From: an uncultured Collinsella sp. | GTDB taxonomy: Bacteria; Actinomycetota; Coriobacteriia; Coriobacteriales; Coriobacteriaceae | Assembly (NCBI GenBank): GCA_902479075.1 | Contig: CABSNK010000002.1 | Location: 93,545-157,544 of the forward strand | Direction of reading: 5' to 3' | Length of the DNA stretch: 64,000 bases | In this document: positions 23,969 to 33,082 of the stretch, in pieces | Layout of the letters: every line of letters begins with the position of its first letter | How positions within the stretch are numbered: the stretch's first letter is position 1 | Notes under the pieces: model-generated | The model's database searches: none | Told to the model about the DNA's origin: nothing | Seen by the model: the letters and a program-made list of their open reading frames with translations, nothing else | Translations under genes and position numbers: made by a program

Positions 23969-25271
23969 AGATGGTGAATTCGGCGAAGTTACGGTCGCCG
24001 CCTGCGGTGTCGGTGTCGCCTGTTGCGGTTGCCGGCGCCAGCGCGTCGCCGCCGACGCTTTGCAGCAGCTCTGCCACGTTGGCATCGGGGTTTTGGCATA
24101 GGATATCGAGCAGCTCGATAAAGTCGCGAATGACTTCACGCGGCGTCAAATGCGTGTCGGATCCCACGCGACCGAACTCGATCTTGAGAAAGTCCACCAA
24201 GTCGTTCTCGGTAAGCGTGGGCGTCCAGCCAAAGTAGCCGGCATGGATCTGCATGAGTTTTTCGATCAGCACCAGCAGCTCCTCGTAGGTGAGTGGCTGC
24301 AGACGGATGATGGGCGCGAGCATGTCCTTAAGGTCCTCGCGCGCAAAGCGACCCTGAGCGAGCCGGCTGCGCAGAGCCTCGTAGGAGAACACGCCGCGGC
24401 GACGGTCTTCGATGGAGGTTGGCGTGCCGCCCATGATCATGCCCAGGTACTGCGCTTTGCCCTGGAGCGTGTCGTTGTACATGGTCAGGATTTTCTCGTA
24501 GTTGTACTGGCGCGTGATGGCGTTGGGAATCTTATACAGATTCACGAGTTCGTCGATGAGCACCAGCATGCCCTTGTAGCCGCTGCAAACCAAAAAACGC
24601 GCGATGAGTTTGACGTAGTCGTACCAGTCGTCATCGCTGATGATGGTTGAGGACCCCAGTTCGGCGCGAGCCTCGCTCTTGGTGCGGTATTCGCCACGGA
24701 TCCATTTGGTCACGCGGCTCATGGTCTCTTCGTCGCCCTCGGATACGGCCGTGCGATAGCGGCGGAGCATGCGGGAGAAGTCGAAGCCGTGGACCATCTC
24801 CTCGAGCGGGGCCAGTTGGGCATTGACGACCGACTCTTCGACCTCGGCACACGAGGCGACCCAGCGATCCAGGATAAGGTTGAGCGCACCGCCCTCGGGG
24901 CGCGTTTTAGTCGATATATTGCGGATGAGCTCGCGGTAGGTGGCAAGGCCCTGCCCCTGACCGCCCTGCAGGCGGCGCTCAGGGGATAGGTCGGCATCGG
25001 CGACGACGAATCCCTCGCCCATGGCGTGCGTGCGGATGGTCTGGAGCAAGAAACTTTTGCCGGCGCCGTAGCGACCGACTAAAAAGCGGAAGCTCGCGCC
25101 GCCATCGGCGATGAGACTCAAATCGGTGAGCAGGGCGCGAATCTCGACCTCGCGTCCCACGGTGATATAGGGAAGCCCGATGCGCGGGACCACGCCGCCC
25201 TTGAGCGAGTTTAGGATAACGGCGGCGACGCGTTTGGGTACGCGGGGCGCTGCGGATGCGGTGTCACTCAT
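23967..25271 (-). CDS. BrxD-like P-loop ATPase (BREX ATP-binding domain, DUF2791)
   Basis: 434 residues. Walker A is LVGRYGAGKSFLLQ (about 60-72), Walker B MLVLIDELVNLYK, and the conserved VGREVEI strand near the N-terminus (ITVGREVEIRALLTDL) fits the BREX BrxC/D ATP-binding family. In BREX type 2 systems BrxD is an AAA-type ATPase thought to work with the Lhr-type helicase against phage DNA. ATG at 25271 overlaps the end of the upstream TerB gene by 8 nt with no clear ribosome site of its own, so it is translationally coupled. The C-terminal 40 residues are Ala/Thr-rich. Confidence 0.88.
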   Translation of the reverse strand: MSDTASAAPRVPKRVAAVILNSLKGGVVPRIGLPYITVGREVEIRALLTDLSLIADGGASFRFLVGRYGAGKSFLLQTIRTHAMGEGFVVADADLSPERRLQGGQGQGLATYRELIRNISTKTRPEGGALNLILDRWVASCAEVEESVVNAQLAPLEEMVHGFDFSRMLRRYRTAVSEGDEETMSRVTKWIRGEYRTKSEARAELGSSTIISDDDWYDYVKLIARFLVCSGYKGMLVLIDELVNLYKIPNAITRQYNYEKILTMYNDTLQGKAQYLGMIMGGTPTSIEDRRRGVFSYEALRSRLAQGRFAREDLKDMLAPIIRLQPLTYEELLVLIEKLMQIHAGYFGWTPTLTENDLVDFLKIEFGRVGSDTHLTPREVIRDFIELLDILCQNPDANVAELLQSVGGDALAPATATGDTDTAGGDRNFAEFTI

Positions 25272-27024
25272 GGTCTAGGTATCCTCTCACGTCTGCTTCA
25301 TAATCCTCGATAATCTGCGGTCCTGCCGCTCCAAACTCGATAACGGTGTCACCCACCAGGTCAAAGAGCGCCTCGTTGATGCTGTCGACGAGCATATCCT
25401 CGCTCTGGCCCGAGTGCGCCACTGCCGATGTCGCTTGCACTGCGTTTTGCTCGAGGAGCGCGCGAAGGAAGGCATCTGCGGCGGGCGCGAGTTCGGTCGC
25501 GGCGTCAGTGGACGCAGCCGCTGCGGGCGGGGGCGTCGGCGCAAGAAGCGGCGCCACGACACCAAACTGTTCAGTGGAAATGGTTGGCTCGTCGGCCTCG
25601 TCCTGCCCTGCGGCCGTCGTGGCCGGTTCGACAAACGCGTCTGCTGCGGGCTCGGTTTTCGGCTGCTCGGAGCCCGCCGTATCAACCTCTGCGAGCACAT
25701 CGTCCTCGCGCTCCTCATCGATCAAAAGCGCCTCACGCGTTTGTGCGGCGGCGCTCCGAATGTGTCCCAGCTGACTCAAATCGATATCGATCTTGACGGG
25801 CTGGTGTGCGGCATCCCACGAAAGCCATGCCACGATCTCGTCATCTATGATCTTGGCCAGATATTTGGGGACCTTCTCCTCCTTTAGGGGGTGGGTGGGG
25901 TCTAGGGCCAGGCGCAGCCGTTGGTCGCAGGCGCGCATCATCTCACCAAGCTTGCTGCTTTTTTGCCTGCTGCCGTGAATTCGCATGCATTCCCAAAAGC
26001 CGTTTTGACAACGGTAAATATGGATGGGGTCCAGACGGTATTCGCAATCCTCGTGGCGATTAGGCGCAAAGAACACAGCCGAGGCAAACATGGTATAGGG
26101 CATGGCCGTCTCCTCCCCAAACAAGCTCGCCACGATACCGCTCTTTCGGTGCGTGTCATAGTAGCGCGCCATACGGACATACACGGCGCATGCCACGTGG
26201 CGTAGGTCGCGATGGTGACTGCGATCGAGCCGTGAGTTATTGAGGTTGTACGTGGAGAGAGCGTTGATAGCAGCCATGAGTCGCTCCTCGCGCACCTCAT
26301 CGGGCGGAAGGGGGAGCGTGGGCTCGGAGGTTTTGCGACGCTTAGGGGTCTGGCCGGACGGTGCCGGCGCTGGTACAAGGTCTCGTGCCGCGCGTCGCAG
26401 CTCAATAAGAGCGGTATCGAACATGACGGTTTTAGAGTCGTGAAGCAGCTCGGGGTTGAGCCCGTGGAAAACGGCGTAATCTTGCAACCACACGCGTGCA
26501 AACCGGTCGATGCCGGGCTCGAAGGCACGATAGGCATCCCAAAAGGCCTTGATCTTGTTAAAACCATCGAGTGGGTCATCTACGCCAATGCCACAGATCA
26601 ATTCGTAGAGATACAGGAAGGCAAAGGACGTAGACGTTTCCTCGACAGTTCCGCGGCGCACTTGGGCGCGCCAGGTAAAATAGCCACGCAGCTGCCGATC
26701 GCTCATGGCATTGTAGGTGGGAAAGTACGACTTAAAGGTGCCGTTGTAGGGGCAGTCGTCCTCAAAGTCGGCCATCAGCAGGCCTTGGCGGTAGAAAAGC
26801 TCGGCTTCCGAAAGCCAGCGACCCGCGCCGCCTTTGGGGTCATCCTGCCAGCGCGATATCTCGCGCATCTTGCGGTACTGGTCGGGGAGGAAGTTCTGCA
26901 TCTGACGACCAGTTTTGAGAATCGGCTCGTCAGCATAGACTTCGTTTGAGAAGCGAGCAGACTGATGGGTCCGGGCCTCGGCCATAATGCGCTCGATGAG
27001 CATCTTGATGTCCTGGTCGGCCAC
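25264..27024 (-). CDS. TerB-N/TerB-C domain protein
   Basis: 586 residues, GTG start with GGAGAGGAG upstream. The N-terminal half carries the TerB-N signature (YNAMSDRQLRGYFTWRAQVR followed by SFAFLYLYELICGIG); a conserved middle part (about 260-400) is followed by an acidic/Ala-Thr-Pro-rich linker (about 440-530) and a short C-terminal helix region (FDLVGDTVIEFGAAGPQIIEDYEADVRGYLDHE, shown only to indicate its end) that fits TerB-C. TerB-type domains occur in tellurite-resistance and phage-defence complexes as membrane- or metal-linked scaffolds. First gene of the cassette with BrxD and an Lhr-like helicase. Confidence 0.86.
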   Translation of the reverse strand: MADQDIKMLIERIMAEARTHQSARFSNEVYADEPILKTGRQMQNFLPDQYRKMREISRWQDDPKGGAGRWLSEAELFYRQGLLMADFEDDCPYNGTFKSYFPTYNAMSDRQLRGYFTWRAQVRRGTVEETSTSFAFLYLYELICGIGVDDPLDGFNKIKAFWDAYRAFEPGIDRFARVWLQDYAVFHGLNPELLHDSKTVMFDTALIELRRAARDLVPAPAPSGQTPKRRKTSEPTLPLPPDEVREERLMAAINALSTYNLNNSRLDRSHHRDLRHVACAVYVRMARYYDTHRKSGIVASLFGEETAMPYTMFASAVFFAPNRHEDCEYRLDPIHIYRCQNGFWECMRIHGSRQKSSKLGEMMRACDQRLRLALDPTHPLKEEKVPKYLAKIIDDEIVAWLSWDAAHQPVKIDIDLSQLGHIRSAAAQTREALLIDEEREDDVLAEVDTAGSEQPKTEPAADAFVEPATTAAGQDEADEPTISTEQFGVVAPLLAPTPPPAAAASTDAATELAPAADAFLRALLEQNAVQATSAVAHSGQSEDMLVDSINEALFDLVGDTVIEFGAAGPQIIEDYEADVRGYLDHE

Positions 27025-27112
27025 CGCTTCTCCTCTCCTAACGCAGCTTCGGTGACCTCATATCATAGCACAGCATCAAACAGGTGTTCGAAATACCGCT
27101 ATGTAGATAGAT

Positions 27113-27829
27113 TTAGAACAGGAGGGCGTAGATGACGGCTATGACAACAGAGGGGAGCATATTGGCCGTGCGGAAGGTCTGGGGACGGATGAGATTGACG
27201 CCGACGCAGAAGATGAGCATAGAGCCCACGAGCGATAGGCTGTCGAGGGCGGCGGCGGTCATGATGGGGGAGAGCGCGCCGGCAAAGAGCGTGATCGTTC
27301 CCTGAAATACGGCAACAGGCAGGGCGGAGAAGATGCAGCCGCGGCCGAGTGAGGCCGTCATGGTGCAGACGATGATGCAGTCCAGCGCTCCCTTGAGGGC
27401 GAGCGTGGACCAGTCGCCGAGCAAGCCGTCTTGGATTGATCCCACGATAGCCATGGCGCCGATGCAGACGGTCAGCGATGTCGAGACAAAGGCATTGGTG
27501 AACTCGTTGTCTCCCTCGCTGCCGGTTTTGCGCTTGAGCCATTCGCCCAGGTTTTCGATGCCGGCTTCCAGGTTTATGGCCTCGCCGATGAGCGAGCCAA
27601 GGGCAAACGAGACGATGAGCATGGTGGTGCCGGTGGTCTCCAGCGCTTTCCCGTCAATGACGAGCATCTTTTGCATGGTGCCGCCCAGTCCGATAAACAA
27701 AACGCACAGCCCCGACGCCTTCATGAGCGTGTCTTGGATGCGGGGTGTGATAAAGCGTCCGCCTATAAGGCCCAGCAGTCCGCCCGCAATCAAAAGTGCG
27801 ACGTTGATGACCGTTCCCAAACCCGGCAT
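27113..27829 (-). CDS. DUF554 family membrane protein
   Basis: 238 residues, nearly all hydrophobic, with about seven membrane helices and conserved Gly-rich segments (LGTVINVALLIAGGLLGL, then GLGGTMQKML and FALGSLIGEAINLE). The family is an uncharacterised transporter-like group found in many Gram-positive bacteria. The ATG at 27829 is chosen because GGGAGGG lies 3 nt before it; an upstream start would run into the secreted-protein gene spacer. No substrate can be inferred. It follows the surface-protein cluster on the same strand after 118 nt. Confidence 0.88.
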   Translation of the reverse strand: MPGLGTVINVALLIAGGLLGLIGGRFITPRIQDTLMKASGLCVLFIGLGGTMQKMLVIDGKALETTGTTMLIVSFALGSLIGEAINLEAGIENLGEWLKRKTGSEGDNEFTNAFVSTSLTVCIGAMAIVGSIQDGLLGDWSTLALKGALDCIIVCTMTASLGRGCIFSALPVAVFQGTITLFAGALSPIMTAAALDSLSLVGSMLIFCVGVNLIRPQTFRTANMLPSVVIAVIYALLF

Positions 27830-27947
27830 GAACCCTCCCATATTGATGCCAACCTGGCAATCGTAGCAGAACGGGCTGCAGGGTGCGTCATGCCTCATCC
27901 TATACGTTATATAAGTGGTATTAACGACGGCATTTGGTGCCCAAGCC

Positions 27948-29360
27948 TCAGCCTCCCATCACGACATAGGGGCTGTAATCGAAGCACAGCGTCATGAGTC
28001 GCTGCGGGGACTCAATGGCCGCGGCGATGATATCGGCATCTCGAGCTCGGTCAAATCCCACGAGCTCAATTTGATACGAGACGTCTTCCATTTTATGGAG
28101 TATCCGGTTATTCAGGAGGTTCTCACCGTCGAATTCCTCGGTTTTGCCTCCGTCCGAGGTTACGGCATACAGGTGCAGTTTTGCGGTGGTCGCAGGGTCG
28201 ACGATCGTGAGGTTGTCGATTTGGTTGGCCGTGCCCTTTGCCCCAAGCAAGGTGAGCAGGGTGGGGGCTACGACCTCGCCCGATGGCAGAAAAACAACTT
28301 CGACGGTTTTAGGGAATGCGATAATGGCTGCTTTGCGGACGGGCTTATCGGCAGCGGTGACCTCAATGCTCGCGGCGTCGACGGTTTCCGTGCGGTCGAG
28401 CGCGACCATCATGCAACAATTGCCCTCGTCGATGTCTGCCGGCATGGGACACCCCAAGTTTTCGCCAGCTTGCGTGCCGCCCACTGCGGCGGCTGTTTCG
28501 CTTGGCTCGCTGAAAGTGGCTGAAGGACCGCTCGATGGCGGTGTTATGCCGCCTGGTGCGCCATTGTCCCCAGGCGCTATTTCACCGCTGCTCTCGCTGG
28601 AGTTGCTTGCGATGTCACCTGTCGAGGGGGCGAGTCCGACCGCTCCCGCTCCGCTCCATTCCATCTCGAGGAGTGCCGGATCGACAAGGACGTGATGCAC
28701 ATCTTGCGTCTGGGTGCTGATGTCGACAGGACCGGGATTTGCCCCTCGCGTCAGGCTGAGCGATCCGGTCCGCTGTTTGTCCCGAATCTCCTGGCTTTCT
28801 GTGTCGCTCGCGTAGAACATCAGGGCGATCTCGCCATTCGCTGTGGCGTCGGTGCCCACCTTGGTCATTTTAAGCGATGCGGTGAATGAGATGGCGGGCT
28901 GCGTGCCATCGGCGCTCGAGGGGACGCAGCCCAGGCATACACCTCCTCCGTCTTCGAAAAATGTGCTGTCGAAGGCGACCATTGCCCCGTCCGCCGAGTC
29001 ATCGGACGGGGTGATGTCGAAGCGCAGCTCCACGTCGCAGAAATCGCCATCGGCATCAGTTGCAGCTGCGCGCCATGTGCAGATAACGCATCCCGTTAGG
29101 GGACCGTCCGCTGTGCTTGAGCGCTCGGTATCCACGACTATCGAGCTGTTCGTGCAGCGACGGAGGCACCCCGAGGTCGAAATGCTTGCCTGCGCAAGCG
29201 AGAAGCGTTGGCGCGCGATGGTGCTCATCTGGTTTGTGGCGAGACAGTTGACGGCAGGTAAGGGGACGCCCACGGCGGGTGTTGCTAGAGCGGCGACGGA
29301 CATGCCGGTGGCAAGCGCACTGCAGAGCGCGGCAACGGGCAAAAGGTTCTTTGATGCCAT
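27948..29360 (-). CDS. secreted Cys-rich surface protein
   Basis: 470 residues with a signal peptide (about 1-27, hydrophobic, ATPAVG cut region). The mature part has about 15 cysteines, many paired closely (CLRRC, CVICTW, CLGCVP, CCMM), a beta-rich first half, and a Ser/Pro/Gly-rich linker near 250-300 (SSESSGEIAPGDNGAPGG). No sortase or lipoprotein motif is seen, so it is secreted or held by partners. I do not recognise a family. It lies 41 nt after the LAQTG gene on the same strand. Confidence 0.75.
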   Translation of the reverse strand: MASKNLLPVAALCSALATGMSVAALATPAVGVPLPAVNCLATNQMSTIARQRFSLAQASISTSGCLRRCTNSSIVVDTERSSTADGPLTGCVICTWRAAATDADGDFCDVELRFDITPSDDSADGAMVAFDSTFFEDGGGVCLGCVPSSADGTQPAISFTASLKMTKVGTDATANGEIALMFYASDTESQEIRDKQRTGSLSLTRGANPGPVDISTQTQDVHHVLVDPALLEMEWSGAGAVGLAPSTGDIASNSSESSGEIAPGDNGAPGGITPPSSGPSATFSEPSETAAAVGGTQAGENLGCPMPADIDEGNCCMMVALDRTETVDAASIEVTAADKPVRKAAIIAFPKTVEVVFLPSGEVVAPTLLTLLGAKGTANQIDNLTIVDPATTAKLHLYAVTSDGGKTEEFDGENLLNNRILHKMEDVSYQIELVGFDRARDADIIAAAIESPQRLMTLCFDYSPYVVMGG

Positions 29361-29401
29361 GGGTTCTCCTTACCTGTTCTGGACGGTCTCGATTTTCGCG
29401 G

Positions 29402-29659
29402 CTACTGGCTGCGTTTGATGCGCAGGCCAAGGCCGATGGCGCTTGCGCCTGCCGCGGCGATTCCTGCTGCCAGGAGCTGTTGCGTGTCGCCCGTTTGCGC
29501 GAGGGGCTCATGTTGGCCACTGCGTTCGAGCTCCGATAGATCTACGGTCACTTGCGTGGCAGCCTGCGCTTGCTCTTGTTGGGCAAAGGCGGCGATTGGG
29601 GCAAACGTTACAACGCCGATGATGACGGCAAGGACAATCGCCTTAGGCCGTGTGCGCAC
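29402..29659 (-). CDS. short sortase-anchored surface protein (LAQTG)
   Basis: 85 residues: signal peptide (about 1-26, ending AAFAQ), about 30 exposed residues, then the anchor LAQTGD followed by a hydrophobic helix (LLAAGIAAAGASAIGLGL) and a basic tail RIKRSQ. This matches an LPXTG-like sortase signal with Ala for Pro. It overlaps the end of the preceding gene by 17 nt. No sortase is present in the window. The tiny exposed part suggests it is a wall-bound stub for another protein rather than an adhesin on its own; that is inference. Confidence 0.82.
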   Translation of the reverse strand: MRTRPKAIVLAVIIGVVTFAPIAAFAQQEQAQAATQVTVDLSELERSGQHEPLAQTGDTQQLLAAGIAAAGASAIGLGLRIKRSQ

Positions 29660-30242
29660 CGGGCTCGACCGTCCACGTAATGCTTGCGACCTGGTCGCCC
29701 TCGCCAGTCACATGGAAGATGTCTCGCGTGACGCGGGCGACATTGCCGCTCGTCTTGAGCTTAATCTTGTCCGTACCATTGGCGATGCCCTGGTAGCCCA
29801 TGTCGAAGGATGCATTTTTGGAAAGGTCGAGGCCCGCTTCCTGCGTCGCGGCGTGAGCGTCTTGGAGTGCCTTGTCCGGACCAACCTTAAAATCGATGGA
29901 GTTCTGGGCGGTTCCCGTCTTGGCGTCGGCGACGATGCTCCAGGAGTTCTTGGCGCCGATCTTCATGTTGGTAACGTGGATGCCATAGGCCGAAAGATTG
30001 TCGATGGTGGTTGTATTCTCGGAAGGGCCCTGAAGCGTGCCATCGGCCTTGGCGACAAATGGGATGACGGTCGGGGCTTTGAACTTGATGTTGTCGATTT
30101 GGGTCCTGATAGTCACGTTGGTGGTTCCAGTGCGTCCCTCCGCCAGGGCGGGGGTCGGCGCGGCACCCATTGAAAGTGCAAGCATCAGCCCCGCGCCCAC
30201 GACGAGCGCCCTGGTCCCGCTCAAGTTCCCGGTGATGTCCAT
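29643..30242 (-). CDS. secreted beta-sandwich protein
   Basis: 199 residues with a signal peptide (about 1-35, cut after PALA). The mature protein has a beta-rich pattern VTIRTQIDNIKFKAPTVIPF, TTTIDNLSAYGIHVTNMKIG, ending SITWTVEP; this kind of short extracellular domain is common in gut actinobacteria and clostridia as a fibre or matrix subunit. No Cys and no anchor of its own. Its 3' end overlaps the LAQTG gene by 17 nt, a strong sign of coupled expression, so it may be held on the wall by that partner. Confidence 0.78.
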   Translation of the reverse strand: MDITGNLSGTRALVVGAGLMLALSMGAAPTPALAEGRTGTTNVTIRTQIDNIKFKAPTVIPFVAKADGTLQGPSENTTTIDNLSAYGIHVTNMKIGAKNSWSIVADAKTGTAQNSIDFKVGPDKALQDAHAATQEAGLDLSKNASFDMGYQGIANGTDKIKLKTSGNVARVTRDIFHVTGEGDQVASITWTVEPGAHTA

Positions 30243-30330
30243 AATCGTTCCTTTCTATTCGTCACGGACCGTTTCCGTGATGGTCAGACGAAAGCGGCGT
30301 GGGTGCGCGTTTTCGCAACGGGTGGCAGAT

Positions 30331-30840
30331 CTAGTCTTCGGGCTGCGCAACCCGCACCTTGATGCGCGTGGGATTGCCATGGGCGTCGTAGGTCTTGGCG
30401 TCGAGCGCTTGAATCTCGATATACGCCTCACCTTCTTTGATGTCGCCTGCGGGGCAGGTCTCAACGGTCTTGCCGGTCTCGACCACGCCCGATTCATAGA
30501 TGGTCTCGTCGTTTTGGATCACGCGGAAACGCTGGGGAAACTTGTTATCCTGGACGTTTTGCACGTTGACGCGCAGCTTGCCGCCTTTTTGTAGCTGGGC
30601 GACCGGTGCGACCGAGATCGTCATCATGTTGTCGCGGACGATGGCATCGAGCTCGTCCTGGATTTCCTGGCGCGACTTACCCTCCGCCGCTGTGACCGAG
30701 GCACCTGTCTCGGCGACGGGCTTTGACTGCCAGGCGTATAGGCCGACGGCGATAAGGGCGCAGGCGATGGCCAGGCAGACAACGCCGAGCCTTTTTCGAT
30801 GTTTTGACCTTAGGGGGCTCGACTGCTTCCTTACGCTCAT
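30331..30840 (-). CDS. membrane-anchored extracytoplasmic protein
   Basis: 169 residues. A basic N-terminus (about 1-17, VRKQSSPLRSKHRKR) precedes one hydrophobic helix (LGVVCLAIACALIAVGLYAW), then a charged soluble domain of beta type (KLRVNVQNVQDNKFPQRFRV, EAYIEIQALD). No lipobox or sortase motif. Function unknown. It overlaps the preceding 98-residue gene by four bases and is separated from the secreted gene by 88 nt that hold a small palindrome (CACGGA/TCCGTG, about 30262-30280). Confidence 0.75.
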   Translation of the reverse strand: MSVRKQSSPLRSKHRKRLGVVCLAIACALIAVGLYAWQSKPVAETGASVTAAEGKSRQEIQDELDAIVRDNMMTISVAPVAQLQKGGKLRVNVQNVQDNKFPQRFRVIQNDETIYESGVVETGKTVETCPAGDIKEGEAYIEIQALDAKTYDAHGNPTRIKVRVAQPED

Positions 30841-31133
30841 GCGGCATCCTTAGTGGTATAGACGCGCGCGAACGTGGACGGATCGGCGCCAAAGAGCATG
30901 TGGAGCATGAGGCGTCGCGAGTAGATGAGCTCGTCGAAGTTTGGGTCGAGTTTGATGTCGTGGATGTGGGCGATGTGGTGGGCGAGTGCCGAAAACGATT
31001 CGGGATCGCAAATCACGTCGGTGGTGACGTGATAGACAGCTGCATCGGGAAATGCCTCCTCATCGAAGGGCAGAAGATACGGGTCGTCGTCAACTTCGAT
31101 GGCGATGCCGTACTGGGGCCAGTAATATGCCAT
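30837..31133 (-). CDS. small cytoplasmic protein of unknown function
   Basis: 98 residues starting MAYYWPQYGIAIEVDDDPY, acidic, without a signal or membrane segment; a long upstream open frame to 31376 is not credible because GGGAGG sits just before this ATG. I do not recognise a family. It is translationally coupled (ATGA overlap) to the membrane-anchored gene and so probably belongs to the surface cluster as a regulator or chaperone; this is a guess from position only. Confidence 0.72.
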   Translation of the reverse strand: MAYYWPQYGIAIEVDDDPYLLPFDEEAFPDAAVYHVTTDVICDPESFSALAHHIAHIHDIKLDPNFDELIYSRRLMLHMLFGADPSTFARVYTTKDAA

Positions 31134-31478
31134 GGGAACCTCCCTGTTTTTGGGCCAAACCTTCCATTGGCTTTGGCTGTCGATGCCGACCGTATCAGCC
31201 GTAACTTGACCAATTTCTGACCAAATGCTTGACGGATTTACATCGCCGCAGGTGAGAGAGGGTAAAAAATATCTCAACTTTTTTCGGGCGCCAATTGCAT
31301 GCGTGGCAGCGATGGGAAGGAGCGCGTTAAATAGAGCGCCTGCCGAGAAAACGCTGCCGCTCGCCGAATTGCGCAAACGTAAAATTCGCCAATTATGGAG
31401 ACGGTCTCAGTCACGTCGACGAAACGATGCGGTAACATCTCCCTGCAAACACTGTAGTTAACTAAAGGGGGAGTTCGC
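31134..31478. other. 345-nt divergent spacer before the lactate operon
   Basis: No gene that I can support. It contains two palindromes: GAGACGGTCTC (31398-31408) and TAGTTAACTA (31455-31464), the second just before the GGGGGAG site of the lactate dehydrogenase gene. Either could be an operator for the divergent promoters; the local AT content is higher than in the genes. Confidence 0.5.
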
Positions 31479-33080
31479 GTGCCTGCAGCCATCAAACCCT
31501 TCGGCGACGAGTTCGAAGAATATGGTCGCGATGAATCTCGCACATCGGGCGAGGCGTCGAGCATCTCGTTTCCGACAACGGAGGACGAAGTCCGCGCCAT
31601 TCTGCGAAAGCTCCATGCCGAGCATGTTCCGATAACGGTCCAGGGTGCTCGGACCGGTCTGGCTGCCGGTGCCGTGCCCCACGGCGGCCACATCCTCAAC
31701 ACTTCTCGTATGAATCGCTACCTGGGTCTTCGCCGCGACGAGCGAGGCCGTTTTCTGCTGCGCGTGGAGCCGGGCGTCGTGCTTTCGGAGTTGCGCAAGC
31801 AGCTGGGTAAGAAGACATTGCCGACCGCTGACTGGGATCAGGTATCGCTTGAGGCCTATGAGGAGTTCCAGGCAGCTCCTGAGCAGTTCTTTCCCACCGA
31901 TCCCACCGAGGCATCTGCCTGCCTGGGCGGCATGGCGGCGTGCAATGCCTCCGGTGCCCGCAGTTACGCCTACGGCCCCATGCGCCCGCACGTTACGGGG
32001 CTTCACGTGGCACTGGCGGACGGCGACCTGCTTGAGCTTCATCGAGGTCAGGCGCACGCTGACGCACGCCACTTGTCGCTCGTGACGGCAGGTGGCCGCG
32101 CGCTCGAGCTGGATCTTCCCGGCTATACCATGCCCAAGACCAAAAACGCGTCGGGTTATTTCGTTTCGGACGATATGGACGCCATCGATCTTTTCATCGG
32201 TGCGTGCGGCACACTCGGCGTCATTACCGAGCTCGAGATCGCCCTGCAGGCGGCACCTTCGGTCGTATGGGGCGTGAGCTGCTTTTTCGACAGTGAGGAC
32301 AAGGCGGTGTCCTTTACCGATTCCGTGCGCCCCGTGCTGTCCCATGCCGCCGCTATTGAGTATTTCGATGCCGGCGCCTTGGATATCCTTCGCCGCCAGC
32401 GCGAGCAGTCGACCGCGTTTGCCTCGCTGCCGGCACTCGACGATGAGGCAAAGGTCTGTGTTTACGTGGAACTCGACTGCGACGACGAGGCTCAAGCGAC
32501 TGAGGAGCTGTACCACCTGGGATGGGTTTTGGAGCTTGCGGGCGGCCGCGATGACGCGACCTGGGTTGCGCGCACCGAGGTCGATCGCGAATGCCAGCGG
32601 TTCTTCCGCCACGCCGTCCCCGAGAGTGTCAACATGCTCATCGACGAGCGTCGCCGCACCGACCCCACCATTACCAAACTGGGGTCGGATATGTCGGTAC
32701 CCAACGCGCGCCTGGCCGATGTCGTTGCCTTCTATCGCCGCACGCTGGCCGAAAGCGGGCTTGAGTCTGCCGCCTGGGGACATATCGGCAACAACCATCT
32801 GCATGTGAATATCCTGCCGCGCGATGCGCAGGACTACCGTCGCGGTGGCGAGCTGTTTGCCCGGTGGGCTGCGGAGGTAACGGCTATGGGCGGCGCCGTC
32901 TCTGCCGAGCACGGCGTCGGCAAGATCAAAGCGGGCTTTTTGGAGATGATGTACGGCCACGAGGCCATGGTCGAATCGGCTCGACTCAAGCTGCAGCTCG
33001 ATCCTGCCGGGCAGCTGGGTCGTGGCAACCTGTTTTCGGAGAAGCTCTTGGATGAACTCGTCCAGAAAGGGGGCGTGTGA
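31479..33080 (+). CDS. lctD: FAD-binding D-lactate/glycolate dehydrogenase of the electron-bifurcating complex (LctD-like)
   Basis: 533 residues, GTG start with AAGGGGGAG upstream. The N-terminal half is a PCMH-type FAD domain (VPITVQGARTGLAAGAVPHGG, FFPTDPTEASACLGGMAACNASGARSYAYGPM); the C-terminal half is the FAD-oxidase C domain ending with SAEHGVGKIKAGFLEMMYG. It is immediately followed by etfB and by a ferredoxin-fused etfA. That arrangement matches the lactate dehydrogenase/Etf complex of acetogens, where lactate oxidation with NAD+ is driven by confurcation with reduced ferredoxin. Cytoplasmic. Symbol given by analogy to that complex. Confidence 0.9.
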   Translation: MPAAIKPFGDEFEEYGRDESRTSGEASSISFPTTEDEVRAILRKLHAEHVPITVQGARTGLAAGAVPHGGHILNTSRMNRYLGLRRDERGRFLLRVEPGVVLSELRKQLGKKTLPTADWDQVSLEAYEEFQAAPEQFFPTDPTEASACLGGMAACNASGARSYAYGPMRPHVTGLHVALADGDLLELHRGQAHADARHLSLVTAGGRALELDLPGYTMPKTKNASGYFVSDDMDAIDLFIGACGTLGVITELEIALQAAPSVVWGVSCFFDSEDKAVSFTDSVRPVLSHAAAIEYFDAGALDILRRQREQSTAFASLPALDDEAKVCVYVELDCDDEAQATEELYHLGWVLELAGGRDDATWVARTEVDRECQRFFRHAVPESVNMLIDERRRTDPTITKLGSDMSVPNARLADVVAFYRRTLAESGLESAAWGHIGNNHLHVNILPRDAQDYRRGGELFARWAAEVTAMGGAVSAEHGVGKIKAGFLEMMYGHEAMVESARLKLQLDPAGQLGRGNLFSEKLLDELVQKGGV

Positions 33081-33082
33081 AG

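Noticed and set aside
21409..27024. Complete BREX system
   Set aside because: No PglZ phosphatase, PglX methylase, PglW kinase or PglY is present in the window; only a BREX-related core can be claimed.
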